A stretch of DNA of 64,000 nt from Phocaeicola faecicola (GTDB taxonomy: Bacteria > Bacteroidota > Bacteroidia > Bacteroidales > Bacteroidaceae): positions 62,001-126,000 of the forward strand of contig NZ_JABSOE010000001.1 of NCBI RefSeq assembly GCF_013618865.1. The letters are read 5' to 3'. The position numbers and the translations under genes are program-made. Below are positions 17,655-26,984 of the stretch, one piece after another. The notes below the pieces were generated by a model. It had not been told where the DNA came from and did not search any database. It saw nothing but the letters and a program-made list of their open reading frames with translations. Positions within the stretch are counted from its first letter, which is position 1; each line of letters starts with the position of its first letter.

Positions 17655-20261
17655 ATGAAAAAGATAGTAGAATGGATGTGTGTGTGCCTGTGTTTCCATG
17701 TTTGCGGAGCCTGGGCACAGAAATCAGTGTTAAGACTGACAGACGAGCGATTGATGAATGAGGTTCGGGTAGCTCCTTCTCCTGCCGATGGAGAAAAGGT
17801 GACGATGAATCCGCCGCGCTTCATGTGGCCGGATAAATTCCCTCATCTGGGAGCGGTACTCGACGGGGTTCCGGGCAAGGAGGAAAAGAAACCGGAAGTG
17901 ATGTATCGGGTCCGTATCTCACAGGACCGGAATTTTGCCAAGGGGGTGATTGAAGGTGAACAGCCTTGGGCGTTTTTCAATCCGTTCCAGCAGTTGGCTC
18001 CAGGTACATGGTACTGGCAGTATGCCTATGTTGATCCGAAAGGTCATGAAGAATGGTCTCCGGTGTATGCTTTCCAGATGGAAAAGGATGCGGTGGATTT
18101 CAATCCTCCCGCTTTGGAAAAAGTGCTGGACAAGTTGCCGAAGGTACATCCCCGGATATTGATGGATGCAGCCGACTGGGATTATGTGATTCAGAAGAAT
18201 GAGCATAATCCGGAAGCGAAAGTCTATATTGAGAGGGCAGAACGCTGCCTGACTAAGCCCCTGGGGCATCTGCAGGAGGAGATTGATACTTCTACGGTAG
18301 CTACTCTGGTCAATGTGGTGAAGCGTAATTCGTCACTGATCCGTGAAGGCCGTAAGGTGGTAGACCGTGAGGAGATTAATGTGGAGGCGCTGATCCGCGC
18401 GTATCTGCTGACCAAGGATCTCCGGTATTATAAGGAGGGTATGAAACGCCTGTCTGAAATACTGTCCTGGCAGCACAGTCCGTACTTTGCAGGTGATTTC
18501 AACCTGAGTACGCTGCTTTCCATGAGTACGTCTGCCTATGACGGATTCTATAATCTGCTGACGGCAGAAGAAAAAGACTTGTTGTTGGCAAACATCCGGA
18601 ATATCGGGACCAAGTTTTATAAGGAATATGTGAATCACCTGGAAAACCGCATTGCCGACAACCATGTATGGCAGATGACTTTCCGTATATTCACAATGGC
18701 TGCCTTTGCGACCGTGGGTGAGCTGCCCGAGGCTTCATTGTGGACAAAATACTGCTACAATGAATGGGTTTCCCGTTTCCCGGGACTGAATAACGACGGA
18801 GCCTGGCACAACGGCGACTCTTACTTCCATGTCAATATCCGGACACTGGTGGAAATTCCTGCCTTGTATTCCCGGATTTCGGGCTTTAATTTCTTCAACG
18901 ATCCCTGGTATGCCAATAATGCATTGTATGTGATTTACGAACAGCCTCCTTTTTCCAAATCGGGAGGACAGGGCAATTCTCATGAAAAACAGTTGGAGCC
19001 CAACGGCGGACGTATCGGTTATGCTGATGCACTGGCACGGGAATGCAATAATCCTTGGGCTACAGCTTATGTGACAGAGATTCTGAAAGAAAATCCGGAG
19101 GCTTTTTCGGTTCCGTATGAACTGAAGCCGGCCGATCTGACCTGGTACCGTTGTATCTCCCGCAAGGAACGTCCGGACTATACCCGTACGCTGGCGGAAC
19201 TGCCTTCGTGCAAGGTCTTCAATGAGTCGGGACTTGCGCTGATGAATACGGATCTGGGACATCATGAACGAAATGCGATGCTGTCTTTCCGCAGCAGTCC
19301 TTATGGGTCTACTTCGCATGCGCTGGCCAATCAGAATGCTTTCAATACATTCTATGGAGGCAAGGCAATCTTTTACAGTACGGGACATCGCACCGGATTT
19401 ACAGACAATCACTGTATGTATGCTTACCGTAATACGCGGGCGCACAATACCTTGCTGGTAAACGGCATGGGGCAGCGGATCGGTACGGAAGGCTATGGAT
19501 GGATTCCCCGGTATTATGAAGGAAAGGAAATCTCTTATGTCACGGGAGATGCTTCCAATGCCTATGGAAAAGTGGTATCTCCGTTGTGGCTGGAGAGAGG
19601 GCGGCTTTCAGGTACTGAGTTTACACCTGAAAACGGATGGGATGAGAATCGTCTGGACTTCTTCCGCCGTCACATTGTACAGTTGGGAAACAGCGGATTG
19701 TTTGTCGTATTTGACGAACTGCGCGGGAAGGAAAGTGTAGAATGGAACTATCTCCTGCATACTCTTGAGTTGCCGATGGAAGTCGCAGAGGAGAACGGAG
19801 GTCTCCGGGTTACCGGAAAAAACAAGGAGGAGGGAGTTTCTGTCGCTCATCTGTTTGCTTCTGTACCCCTGTCGTATGCTCAGACAGATACCTTCTTCGT
19901 GGAACCGATAGACTGGAAGAACAGTGTGGACAGGGAGTTGACCAACCATTATCACTTTACCGCAACGACCCGGCCGGCGGCTGCGGTCTGCTTCTTGAAT
20001 GTGATTGATGTACACGGCAAGGACCGGAAGGATGCAGAGATACAGCGCAAAGGAAATGTCCTGACCGTAGAGGGCTGGAGAATCGAATGCAGCCTGGATG
20101 GAAAGGGTGGGTCTTTCCTGAAGGTGGAACATCCCGGAAAGGGAGTCTCTTTGGTGTACGACCTGAACCGTGAGGAGGGGGTTACCCGAATCGTGGACTG
20201 GGTGGATGGAAAAAAAGTGGAGAAGGTGCTTACTGATGCGCTGCCTGAACTGGAAATTTAA
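17655..20261 (+). CDS. PL15-like heparinase II/III family lyase with DUF4962 N-terminus, copy 1
   Basis: The 868-residue secreted protein (signal ending AWAQ, about residue 22) has a fibronectin-like DUF4962 segment (about 40-145). An alpha toroid and a heparinase II/III C-terminal domain follow. Candidate catalytic residues are Asn336/His337 (ADNHVWQM), Tyr390 (GDSYFHV) and His555 (TSHALANQNAF). The relative at 30843 has HMHANQNSF at the last site; here the second histidine is replaced by Leu557, which would remove a likely metal ligand. The architecture matches the exolytic heparan lyase BT4652 type. It lies in the PUL between PL12 and a sulfatase, so it probably trims oligosaccharides to disaccharides. 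Exact specificity is unknown. Confidence 0.85.
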   Translation: MKKIVEWMCVCLCFHVCGAWAQKSVLRLTDERLMNEVRVAPSPADGEKVTMNPPRFMWPDKFPHLGAVLDGVPGKEEKKPEVMYRVRISQDRNFAKGVIEGEQPWAFFNPFQQLAPGTWYWQYAYVDPKGHEEWSPVYAFQMEKDAVDFNPPALEKVLDKLPKVHPRILMDAADWDYVIQKNEHNPEAKVYIERAERCLTKPLGHLQEEIDTSTVATLVNVVKRNSSLIREGRKVVDREEINVEALIRAYLLTKDLRYYKEGMKRLSEILSWQHSPYFAGDFNLSTLLSMSTSAYDGFYNLLTAEEKDLLLANIRNIGTKFYKEYVNHLENRIADNHVWQMTFRIFTMAAFATVGELPEASLWTKYCYNEWVSRFPGLNNDGAWHNGDSYFHVNIRTLVEIPALYSRISGFNFFNDPWYANNALYVIYEQPPFSKSGGQGNSHEKQLEPNGGRIGYADALARECNNPWATAYVTEILKENPEAFSVPYELKPADLTWYRCISRKERPDYTRTLAELPSCKVFNESGLALMNTDLGHHERNAMLSFRSSPYGSTSHALANQNAFNTFYGGKAIFYSTGHRTGFTDNHCMYAYRNTRAHNTLLVNGMGQRIGTEGYGWIPRYYEGKEISYVTGDASNAYGKVVSPLWLERGRLSGTEFTPENGWDENRLDFFRRHIVQLGNSGLFVVFDELRGKESVEWNYLLHTLELPMEVAEENGGLRVTGKNKEEGVSVAHLFASVPLSYAQTDTFFVEPIDWKNSVDRELTNHYHFTATTRPAAAVCFLNVIDVHGKDRKDAEIQRKGNVLTVEGWRIECSLDGKGGSFLKVEHPGKGVSLVYDLNREEGVTRIVDWVDGKKVEKVLTDALPELEI

Positions 20262-20344
20262 GTTGTAAGAGAGGTATTCACGATGGTTTTCATAAAGTGA
20301 AGCGGCCTCGGGTAATTCTGTGTAAAATGTAAAAATGATAGAGT

Positions 20345-21703
20345 ATGAAAAAATTATTGTCTTCCCTGACGTTGTGCTTGCCGCTGGCAGCCTGGGCGCA
20401 GGAACGTCCGAATATTATTTATATATTTACTGACCAGCAGACGGCTTCGGCAATGAGTTGTACCGGAAATGCTGATTTGCATACGCCTAATATGGACCGT
20501 CTGGCGGCCAATGGAGTGCGTTTTCAGAATGCTTATTGTTCGGCTCCTTTGAGCGGACCTTCACGCAGTGCGATGTTTACGGGTCATTATCCGGGAACCA
20601 CCGGAATGCTCCGGAACGGGGCTGCCTTGCCCGATTCGTTAAAGGGAAAAACCTTGGGAGAGCGAATGGCAGCGGCCGGATACGACTGTGTGTATGGGGG
20701 AAAATGGCACTTGCCGGAATTGGATGTTCCCGATGGTGAACTGGGGTTCCGACGGCTTCATCCTCATACCGACAACGGACTGGCAGAGGCCTGTGTGGAA
20801 TATCTTTCTTCGAAGCCTCGTAAGCCTTTCTTCCTGGTGGCTTCGTTCGATAATCCTCATAATATCTGTGAATATGCCAGAAAGCAGAATCTTCCTTATG
20901 GAAATATTGAGGAGCCGGATCTGAGGGATTGTCCGGGTATTCCGGCCAATTTTGCCAAGAATCCGTACGATGCCGGTGTGATTGAATTTGAGAAAAGGGC
21001 GAATTACAATGTATATCCTTCTGTCGATTATACGGTGGAGGACTGGAGAAAGTACCGGTATGTGTATTACCGTCTGGTGGAGAAGATTGATCAGGAAATC
21101 GGTAAGATTGTGGATGCCATTGATAAGAATGATTTGTGGAAGAATACCGTTGTTATTTTCTCCAGTGACCATGGAGACGGTATCGGAGCGCATCATTGGA
21201 ACCAGAAGTCGGCTTTGTATGAGGAAGTGGTGAATATTCCGCTGATCGTGACTTTGCCGGGCAAGAAGCATGCGGGAAAGGTATTGCCTCAGGTGGTGAA
21301 CAACGGAGTGGACCTGTATGCAACCGTATGCGACTGGGGTGGTGGCAAACTCCCTGAAGCGGCTGATGGAGTTTCGTTCAGAAAGGTAGTGGAAAGTGGA
21401 AATCCTGAAGTGGTTTCCCGGGAATATACGGTAACCGAGACTTTGTTCGACGGGGGATCTTCCCGTGGCTGGATGCTGAGAACTCCCCGTTATAAGTATG
21501 TCATTTATGATAAGGGAAACAATCGGGAGCAAATGTTCGACATGTGGAACGACCGTGGAGAGATGAGAAACCTGGTAATGGAAAAGGCATACCGGGAAGA
21601 ACTGGAGCAGTTGCGTGACTGGATGGACCAGTGGATGAGAAAGAATCACATCAAGCCATCCAGAAGAAACCTGAACGATGTACCTGGCAGAGCTCAGCGA
21701 TAA
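20345..21703 (+). CDS. Serine-type sulfatase, S1 family, PUL copy 1
   Basis: This secreted sulfatase has 452 residues with a signal ending AWAQ. The formylglycine motif is S-G-P-S-R at 70-74, so Ser70 is expected to be converted by an anaerobic sulfatase-maturating enzyme that is not encoded in the window. Other S1 features are the early metal motif FTDQQ (Asp30-Gln31, with Gln where many have Asp), GGKWHLPE, and the late metal site SSDHGDGIGAHHW. At 452 residues it is shorter than the 537-residue sulfatase at 25348 and clearly different in sequence. The context suggests a heparan 2-O- or N-sulfatase, but the linkage cannot be decided here. Confidence 0.9.
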   Translation: MKKLLSSLTLCLPLAAWAQERPNIIYIFTDQQTASAMSCTGNADLHTPNMDRLAANGVRFQNAYCSAPLSGPSRSAMFTGHYPGTTGMLRNGAALPDSLKGKTLGERMAAAGYDCVYGGKWHLPELDVPDGELGFRRLHPHTDNGLAEACVEYLSSKPRKPFFLVASFDNPHNICEYARKQNLPYGNIEEPDLRDCPGIPANFAKNPYDAGVIEFEKRANYNVYPSVDYTVEDWRKYRYVYYRLVEKIDQEIGKIVDAIDKNDLWKNTVVIFSSDHGDGIGAHHWNQKSALYEEVVNIPLIVTLPGKKHAGKVLPQVVNNGVDLYATVCDWGGGKLPEAADGVSFRKVVESGNPEVVSREYTVTETLFDGGSSRGWMLRTPRYKYVIYDKGNNREQMFDMWNDRGEMRNLVMEKAYREELEQLRDWMDQWMRKNHIKPSRRNLNDVPGRAQR

Positions 21704-21725
21704 AGAGAAACATATATTTGTCTGT

Positions 21726-21750
21726 GTTCCCGTGATGGGAACGTTGTCTT
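21726..21750 (+). terminator. Weak hairpin after the first PUL sulfatase
   Basis: A 6-bp stem (GTTCCC at 21726-21731 with GGGAAC at 21737-21742) has a 5-base loop and is followed by GTTGTCTTT. A second small hairpin (AGGCAA/TTGCCT at 21783-21801) lies beyond it and has no U-run. Nothing else is recognisable in the gap 21704-21961. Confidence 0.35.
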
Positions 21751-21961
21751 TCATGAATGTAAGCGACTGAAAAGTAACAGGTAGGCAAGTGGGAATTGCC
21801 TGATATAAAAGTGGTTCAAAACATAAATGGTTGTATTGCAGTATCTTTAATTTTCAATGTTTTGGATAAAAGTAGAGGTAAATTCAACAAAAATGATATT
21901 TCAGAGTAGACATTTGAATACCTTTTCAACATTTCTGTCGCTTCATTCTTGGGATAAAATC

Positions 21962-21969
21962 TAATTTTG
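21962..21969 (+). promoter_or_regulatory. Possible internal promoter of the GH88-to-PL15 block
   Basis: TAATTTTG matches TAnnTTTG exactly and lies in a 293-base gap just before a run of seven tightly spaced genes. It would give a very short leader. No clear -33 box is visible. Confidence 0.4.
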
Positions 21970-21996
21970 TCAACAAAGAAAAAATCTAATATTTTT

Positions 21997-23283
21997 ATGA
22001 TAATGAATAAATTTATAATGACTTTGGCATCGGCAGCGTTGGTGCTTTCTGCCTGCCAGACAACTCCGAAAGAAGATTACAGTTGGGTGAAAAAAAGTTT
22101 AGACGTATCTGCTTCACAGCTGCTGCTGACTGCCGATGAGATTGGAGACAGCAACCGGTTGCCTCGTGCTATCCACAAAGGATATGATATGGAATTCCTG
22201 ACCAGACAGCTGGAACGTGATTCTGCTACTTTCAAGGATTCGCTCCGTCTTCATCCTACTCCAGATAAAATCGGACAGCGCCGTTATTGTTCAAGCGTGT
22301 ACGACTGGACCAGCGGTTTCTATCCGGGCTCTTTGTGGTATGCTTATGAACTGACCGGAAAGGATTCTCTGAAGGCTGCGGCTACTAAATTCACCAACCT
22401 GCTGAATCCGGTCCGCTATTATACCGGTACACACGACCTGGGCTTCATGATCAACTGCAGCTATGGTAATGCAAAACGCCTGTCGCCGAATGATACCATC
22501 AATGCTGTGATCGTAGAAACAGCCGACAACCTCTGCAAGCGTTTCGACAGCAATATCGGTTGTATCCGTTCCTGGGATTTCGGAACCTGGAATTTCCCGG
22601 TAATCATTGACAACATGATGAACCTCGACCTGCTGTTTACGGCAAGCAAAATCAGCGGTGATAATAAATACAAGGATATCGCAGTGAAACATGCCATCAC
22701 TACCATGCACAATCACTTCCGTCCGGACTATACCAGCTGGCATGTAGTTAGCTACAATAACGACGGTACGGTAGAAAAGAAACAGACCTTCCAGGGTAAG
22801 AACGACGATTCAGCATGGGCTCGCGGTCAGGCATGGGGTGTATATGGATATACTGCCTGCTATCGTGAAACCAACGATACTGTATTCCTGAACTTCGCAC
22901 GCAACATTGCAGATATGATCATGACACGTGTACAGACCGAAGATGCCATTCCTTATTGGGATTACGATGCACCGGCAACTCCGGAAACTCCGCGTGATGC
23001 TTCGGCCGCTGCGGTTACTGCCGCTGCCATGCTGGAACTGAGCACAATGGTTGAGGACGGTCAGAAATATTTCGATTATGCAGAAAAGATTCTGAAGAGT
23101 CTTTCAAGCGATGCATACCTGGCTAAACCGGGAGAAAATCAGGGATTCATTCTGATGCACTCTACCGGTTCTTTGCCTAACGGCTCAGAAATCGATACTC
23201 CGCTGAACTATGCCGACTATTATTACATGGAAGCAATGCAGCGGTATATGAAACTGAAAAACTTAACTTATCAGAATTTGTAA
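21997..23283 (+). CDS. GH88 unsaturated glucuronyl hydrolase, lipoprotein
   Basis: GH88 enzymes hydrate the delta4,5 double bond of unsaturated uronosyl disaccharides made by lyases, releasing the ketouronate and the amino sugar. The protein (428 residues from ATG 21997; ATG 22003 is equally possible) has a lipobox VLSAC. The open frame upstream begins at a TTG that overlaps the -7 box and is unlikely to be the start. Family features include VYDWTSGFYPGSLWYAYE and the conserved Asp in IIDNMMNLDLLF, together with DDSAWARGQAWGVYGY. It begins the block that matches BT4658-BT4652 in order and is separated from the PL12 gene by 8 bases. The function is near certain from family and context. Confidence 0.95.
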   Translation: MIMNKFIMTLASAALVLSACQTTPKEDYSWVKKSLDVSASQLLLTADEIGDSNRLPRAIHKGYDMEFLTRQLERDSATFKDSLRLHPTPDKIGQRRYCSSVYDWTSGFYPGSLWYAYELTGKDSLKAAATKFTNLLNPVRYYTGTHDLGFMINCSYGNAKRLSPNDTINAVIVETADNLCKRFDSNIGCIRSWDFGTWNFPVIIDNMMNLDLLFTASKISGDNKYKDIAVKHAITTMHNHFRPDYTSWHVVSYNNDGTVEKKQTFQGKNDDSAWARGQAWGVYGYTACYRETNDTVFLNFARNIADMIMTRVQTEDAIPYWDYDAPATPETPRDASAAAVTAAAMLELSTMVEDGQKYFDYAEKILKSLSSDAYLAKPGENQGFILMHSTGSLPNGSEIDTPLNYADYYYMEAMQRYMKLKNLTYQNL

Positions 23284-23291
23284 TTTGTAAG

Positions 23292-25289
23292 ATGAAATTT
23301 CTCAAGCATATTGTTTTATTGGTCGGATTATACTTGTTCGTAGGAAAACTGGGAGCGCAGGAATTGCGCTCTGAAGTTTTCTCTTTGCTGAACCTGGATT
23401 ATCCGGGCCTGGAGCAGGTAAAGGCCTTGCATGCTTCCGGTAAGGACAGTGAGGCGGCTTCGGCTTTGTTGGAATATTATAAGCAGCGCAAGGGAATCCG
23501 GACACCGGATGTCGACCTGAAGCGTTTGAAAATCAGTCAGGAGGAACAGAAATGGGCAGATGAGGCTCTGGAACATACGTTCTTTGCTCATAAGGGATAC
23601 CAGCCTTCGTTCAATTACGGACAGGATATCAACTGGAAGTACTGGCCGGTGCAGGATAACGAGCTTCGCTGGCAGCTGCACCGCCATAAATGGTTCACTC
23701 CGATGGGAAAGGCTTATCGCCTTTCGGGGGATGAGAAGTATGCGAAGGAATGGGTCTTCCAGTATATGGACTGGATCAAGAAGAATCCGTTGGTGAAAAT
23801 CAACAAGGATGACTATGAAATGAAGGGTAAGGCGGCAGAAGGAGAAGCCGAAAACGCACGTTTCGCATGGCGTCCGCTGGAGGTGAGCCACCGTTTGCAG
23901 GACCAGACTTCACAGTTCCAGTTGTTCATCACCTCTCCGTCGTTTACTCCGGAGTTCCTTACTGAGTTCCTGCTGAACTATCACAAACATGCCGTTCACA
24001 TTCTTCAGAATTATTCCGATCAGGGAAATCACCTGTTGTTCGAAGCACAGCGCATCATGTATGCAGGTGTCTTCTTCCCGGAATTCAAGGAGGCAGCTGC
24101 ATGGCGCAAGAGCGGTATCGATATCTTGAACCGTGAAATCGGAGTACAGGTATACGAAGACGGCGGACAGTTTGAGCTCGATCCTCATTATCATCTGGCA
24201 GCCATCAACATTTTCTGCAAGGCATTGTATCTGGCAGATATGAACGGTTTCCGCAATGAATTTCCTCAGAAGTACATGGATACGGTGGAGAACATGATCA
24301 TGTTCTACCTGAATATTTGCTTCCCCGACTATACCAATCCTTGCTTCAGCGATGCGAAGTTGGCCAAGAAGAAGGAAATGATCAAGAACTACAAGGAGTG
24401 GCATAAACTCTATCCGGAGAATCAGACAATTCAGTACTTTGCCACAGAAGGAAAACAGGGAGCTCTTCCCGCTTACCTTTCAAAAGGTTTCCTGAAGTCA
24501 GGCTTTTTCGTATTCCGTAACTCCTGGGGTACAGATGCCGTTCAGATGGTAGTAAAGGCCGGTCCTAAGGCTTTCTGGCATTGCCAGCCCGATAACGGTA
24601 CTTTCGAACTCTGGTTCAATGGCAAGAACCTGTTCCCGGATTCTGGTTCGTACGTGTATGCCGGTGACGAGGAAGTCATGAAATGGCGCAACTGGTTCCG
24701 TCAGACACGGGTACACAATACACTGACCCTGAACGACGAGACACTGGAAACGACGGAATCGGTAACCCGTCTGTGGCAGCCGGAAGGAAAGGAACAGATT
24801 CTGGTAACGGAAAACCAGGGTTACAAGAACCTGAAGCACCGCCGTTCGGTCTTCTTCGTGGATAATACCTATTTTGTCATTGTAGACGAAGCGGTAGGTA
24901 CTGCGAAAGGAATGATCAACCTGCATTATCAGATGCCGAGGGGCAAAATCGCGAACAGTCGTGAGGACATGACTTTCGTTACGGAATTTGAACCGGGAAG
25001 CAATATGAAACTGCAGTGCTTCGGACCGGAAGGAATGAGTATGAAGAAGGAAGAAGGATGGCAGTCGACTGACTACCGGAAGAAGATGAAACGAATGAAT
25101 GTTTCTTTTAACGCAAGAAAGAGCGACGAGACTCCGGTAAGATACATCACCGTTATCTATCCTGTGAAGAATACTCAGGATGCTCCTAAGATTTCAGCTG
25201 CTTTCAAGAACAAGAAGTTCAATGAACAAAGTCTGGAAGTGGAAGTGAAAATCAATGGCAAAAAGAGAATTTTGAAATACAATCTGTAA
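23292..25289 (+). CDS. hepC: Heparan sulfate lyase, PL12 family (heparinase III-like), copy 2
   Basis: This 665-residue secreted lyase has a signal ending LGAQ (about residue 23) and shares most of its sequence with the PL12 protein at 15546. As I recall the sequences, it is even closer to BT4657, the PL12 heparan lyase of B. thetaiotaomicron. The catalytic equivalents Asn246, Tyr300 and His430 are present in DQGNHLLF, DPHYHLA and WHCQPDNGTF. No lipobox is visible, so the periplasm is likely. It is tightly spaced after GH88 and followed by a strong hairpin at 25299. The two PL12 copies could differ in tolerance of sulfation or in chain length, which the sequence cannot show. Confidence 0.95.
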   Translation: MKFLKHIVLLVGLYLFVGKLGAQELRSEVFSLLNLDYPGLEQVKALHASGKDSEAASALLEYYKQRKGIRTPDVDLKRLKISQEEQKWADEALEHTFFAHKGYQPSFNYGQDINWKYWPVQDNELRWQLHRHKWFTPMGKAYRLSGDEKYAKEWVFQYMDWIKKNPLVKINKDDYEMKGKAAEGEAENARFAWRPLEVSHRLQDQTSQFQLFITSPSFTPEFLTEFLLNYHKHAVHILQNYSDQGNHLLFEAQRIMYAGVFFPEFKEAAAWRKSGIDILNREIGVQVYEDGGQFELDPHYHLAAINIFCKALYLADMNGFRNEFPQKYMDTVENMIMFYLNICFPDYTNPCFSDAKLAKKKEMIKNYKEWHKLYPENQTIQYFATEGKQGALPAYLSKGFLKSGFFVFRNSWGTDAVQMVVKAGPKAFWHCQPDNGTFELWFNGKNLFPDSGSYVYAGDEEVMKWRNWFRQTRVHNTLTLNDETLETTESVTRLWQPEGKEQILVTENQGYKNLKHRRSVFFVDNTYFVIVDEAVGTAKGMINLHYQMPRGKIANSREDMTFVTEFEPGSNMKLQCFGPEGMSMKKEEGWQSTDYRKKMKRMNVSFNARKSDETPVRYITVIYPVKNTQDAPKISAAFKNKKFNEQSLEVEVKINGKKRILKYNL

Positions 25290-25298
25290 TAACTGTAG

Positions 25299-25340
25299 AT
25301 TCTATTGTGGGGGAAACCTCACAATAGAATTTTATTTCTT
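25299..25340 (+). terminator. Strong intra-operon hairpin between PL12 and the sulfatase
   Basis: A perfect 11-bp stem (ATTCTATTGTG at 25299-25309 with CACAATAGAAT at 25320-25330) has a 10-base loop and is followed by a T-rich stretch. It lies only 17 bases before the next start codon, so it may act as a partial terminator or a 3'-end stabiliser that lowers expression of the later genes. Confidence 0.75.
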
Positions 25341-25347
25341 TTATTTT

Positions 25348-26961
25348 ATGAAAAACATTTCAGCAGCTTTGCTTCTTCCCGCTGTGGCTTTTCACCTGAC
25401 CGGATGCGGTATACAGGAGAAAAAGGAGGTGAAACAGCCCAATATCATCTTCATCATGACCGATGACCATACTACACAGGCCATGTCATGTTACGGAGGA
25501 AGTCTGATTCAGACACCCAATATGGACCGGATTGCCAATGAGGGAATCCGTTTCGACAACTGCTATGCGGTCAATGCGTTGTCAGGACCTTCCCGGGCTT
25601 GTGTGCTGACGGGCAAGTTCAGTCATGTCAATGGCTTTACGGACAATGCAGCTACGTTCAACGGCGATCAGCAGACCTTCCCGAAACTGCTTCAGCAGGC
25701 AGGGTATCAGACGGCGGTCATCGGAAAATGGCATTTGATTTCTGAACCGCAGGGTTTCGACCATTGGAGCATTCTTACCGGACAGGAGGAACAGGGCGAT
25801 TATTATTCTCCTGAGTTTAATGAGAACGGAAAGCGGATTACCGAAGAGGGATATGTAACGGATATCATTACCGACAAGGCGATCCGTTTCCTCGACAACC
25901 GCGATAAGAGCAAGCCGTTCTGTATGATGTTCCATCAGAAGGCGCCTCACCGCAACTGGATGCCGGCTCCCAGACATCTGGGTATATTCAACAATACGGT
26001 ATTCCCGGAACCGGCTACTTTGTTCGATGATTATAAAGGACGCGGCAGGGCTGCGGCCGAACAGGATATGAGTCTGGCAAAGACGTTTACGGAAGACTGG
26101 GACCTGAAGCTCATGACCCGTGAAGAGTTGCTGAAAGATACCACCAACCGCTTGTCGAAGGTGTATCGCCGGATGCCGGAGGAGGTACAGCTTAAATGGG
26201 ATTCGGTATATGCTCCGCGCATTGCCGAATACAGAAAAGGCAACCTGAAGGGAAAGGCATTGGTGAGCTGGAAGTATCAGCAGTACATGCGCGATTATCT
26301 GGCTACTGTACTTTCGGTTGATGAAAGCATCGGTGCCCTGATGAATCACCTGGAAGCCATCGGCGAACTGGACAATACGATCATTGTCTATACATCCGAC
26401 CAGGGCTTCTTCCTGGGCGAACACGGATGGTTCGACAAACGCTTCATGTATGAGGAATGTCAGCGCATGCCGCTGGTAATCCGTTATCCTAAAGCCATTA
26501 AGGCAGGATCGGTCAGCTCGGCTATTTGTATGAATGTCGATTTCGCGCCGACCTTCCTTGATTTTGCCGGAGTAGAGATTCCTGAAGACATTCAGGGGGC
26601 TTCTCTGAAACCGATTCTGGAAAACGAGGGAAAGACTCCGGAGAACTGGAGAAAGGCGGCTTACTATCATTATTATGAATATCCGGCCGAACACATGGTG
26701 AAACGGCATTACGGTATCCGTACACAGGACTTTAAGCTGATTCATTTCTATAACGATATCGATGAATGGGAAATGTACGACATGAAGAAGGATCCGCAGG
26801 AACTGAACAATGTGTACCAGAATCCTGAATATCGTGAGGAACGTGAAGCCCTGATGACGCTTCTGAAGGAAACACAGGAGTTGTACAAGGACACCGACCC
26901 GGATGAAAAGGTAAAAGAATTGTTCCACGGGGACAGAAGATTTCAAAAGAGACAGAAATAA
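25348..26961 (+). CDS. N-acetylglucosamine-6-O-sulfatase-like sulfatase (S1_11 type)
   Basis: The 537-residue lipoprotein (lipobox LTGC, Cys20) has serine-type formylglycine motif S-G-P-S-R at 79-83. Metal site 1 is IMTDDH (Asp39-Asp40), with GKWHL and the late metal motif TSDQGFFLGEHGW. It agrees with BT4656, the heparan/heparin GlcNAc-6-O-sulfatase, both in sequence as I recall it and in position (between the PL12 gene and the PHP/DUF3604 gene). It would remove 6-O-sulfate from the amino sugar after GH88 has acted, in the periplasm. Activation needs a sulfatase-maturating enzyme encoded elsewhere. Confidence 0.9.
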   Translation: MKNISAALLLPAVAFHLTGCGIQEKKEVKQPNIIFIMTDDHTTQAMSCYGGSLIQTPNMDRIANEGIRFDNCYAVNALSGPSRACVLTGKFSHVNGFTDNAATFNGDQQTFPKLLQQAGYQTAVIGKWHLISEPQGFDHWSILTGQEEQGDYYSPEFNENGKRITEEGYVTDIITDKAIRFLDNRDKSKPFCMMFHQKAPHRNWMPAPRHLGIFNNTVFPEPATLFDDYKGRGRAAAEQDMSLAKTFTEDWDLKLMTREELLKDTTNRLSKVYRRMPEEVQLKWDSVYAPRIAEYRKGNLKGKALVSWKYQQYMRDYLATVLSVDESIGALMNHLEAIGELDNTIIVYTSDQGFFLGEHGWFDKRFMYEECQRMPLVIRYPKAIKAGSVSSAICMNVDFAPTFLDFAGVEIPEDIQGASLKPILENEGKTPENWRKAAYYHYYEYPAEHMVKRHYGIRTQDFKLIHFYNDIDEWEMYDMKKDPQELNNVYQNPEYREEREALMTLLKETQELYKDTDPDEKVKELFHGDRRFQKRQK

Positions 26962-26984
26962 ATAACGCAATAATAAATAATACT

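Noticed and set aside
25582-26970. 462-residue open frame antisense to the 6-O-sulfatase gene
   Set aside because: No domain or signal is recognisable; the opposite strand encodes a complete sulfatase.
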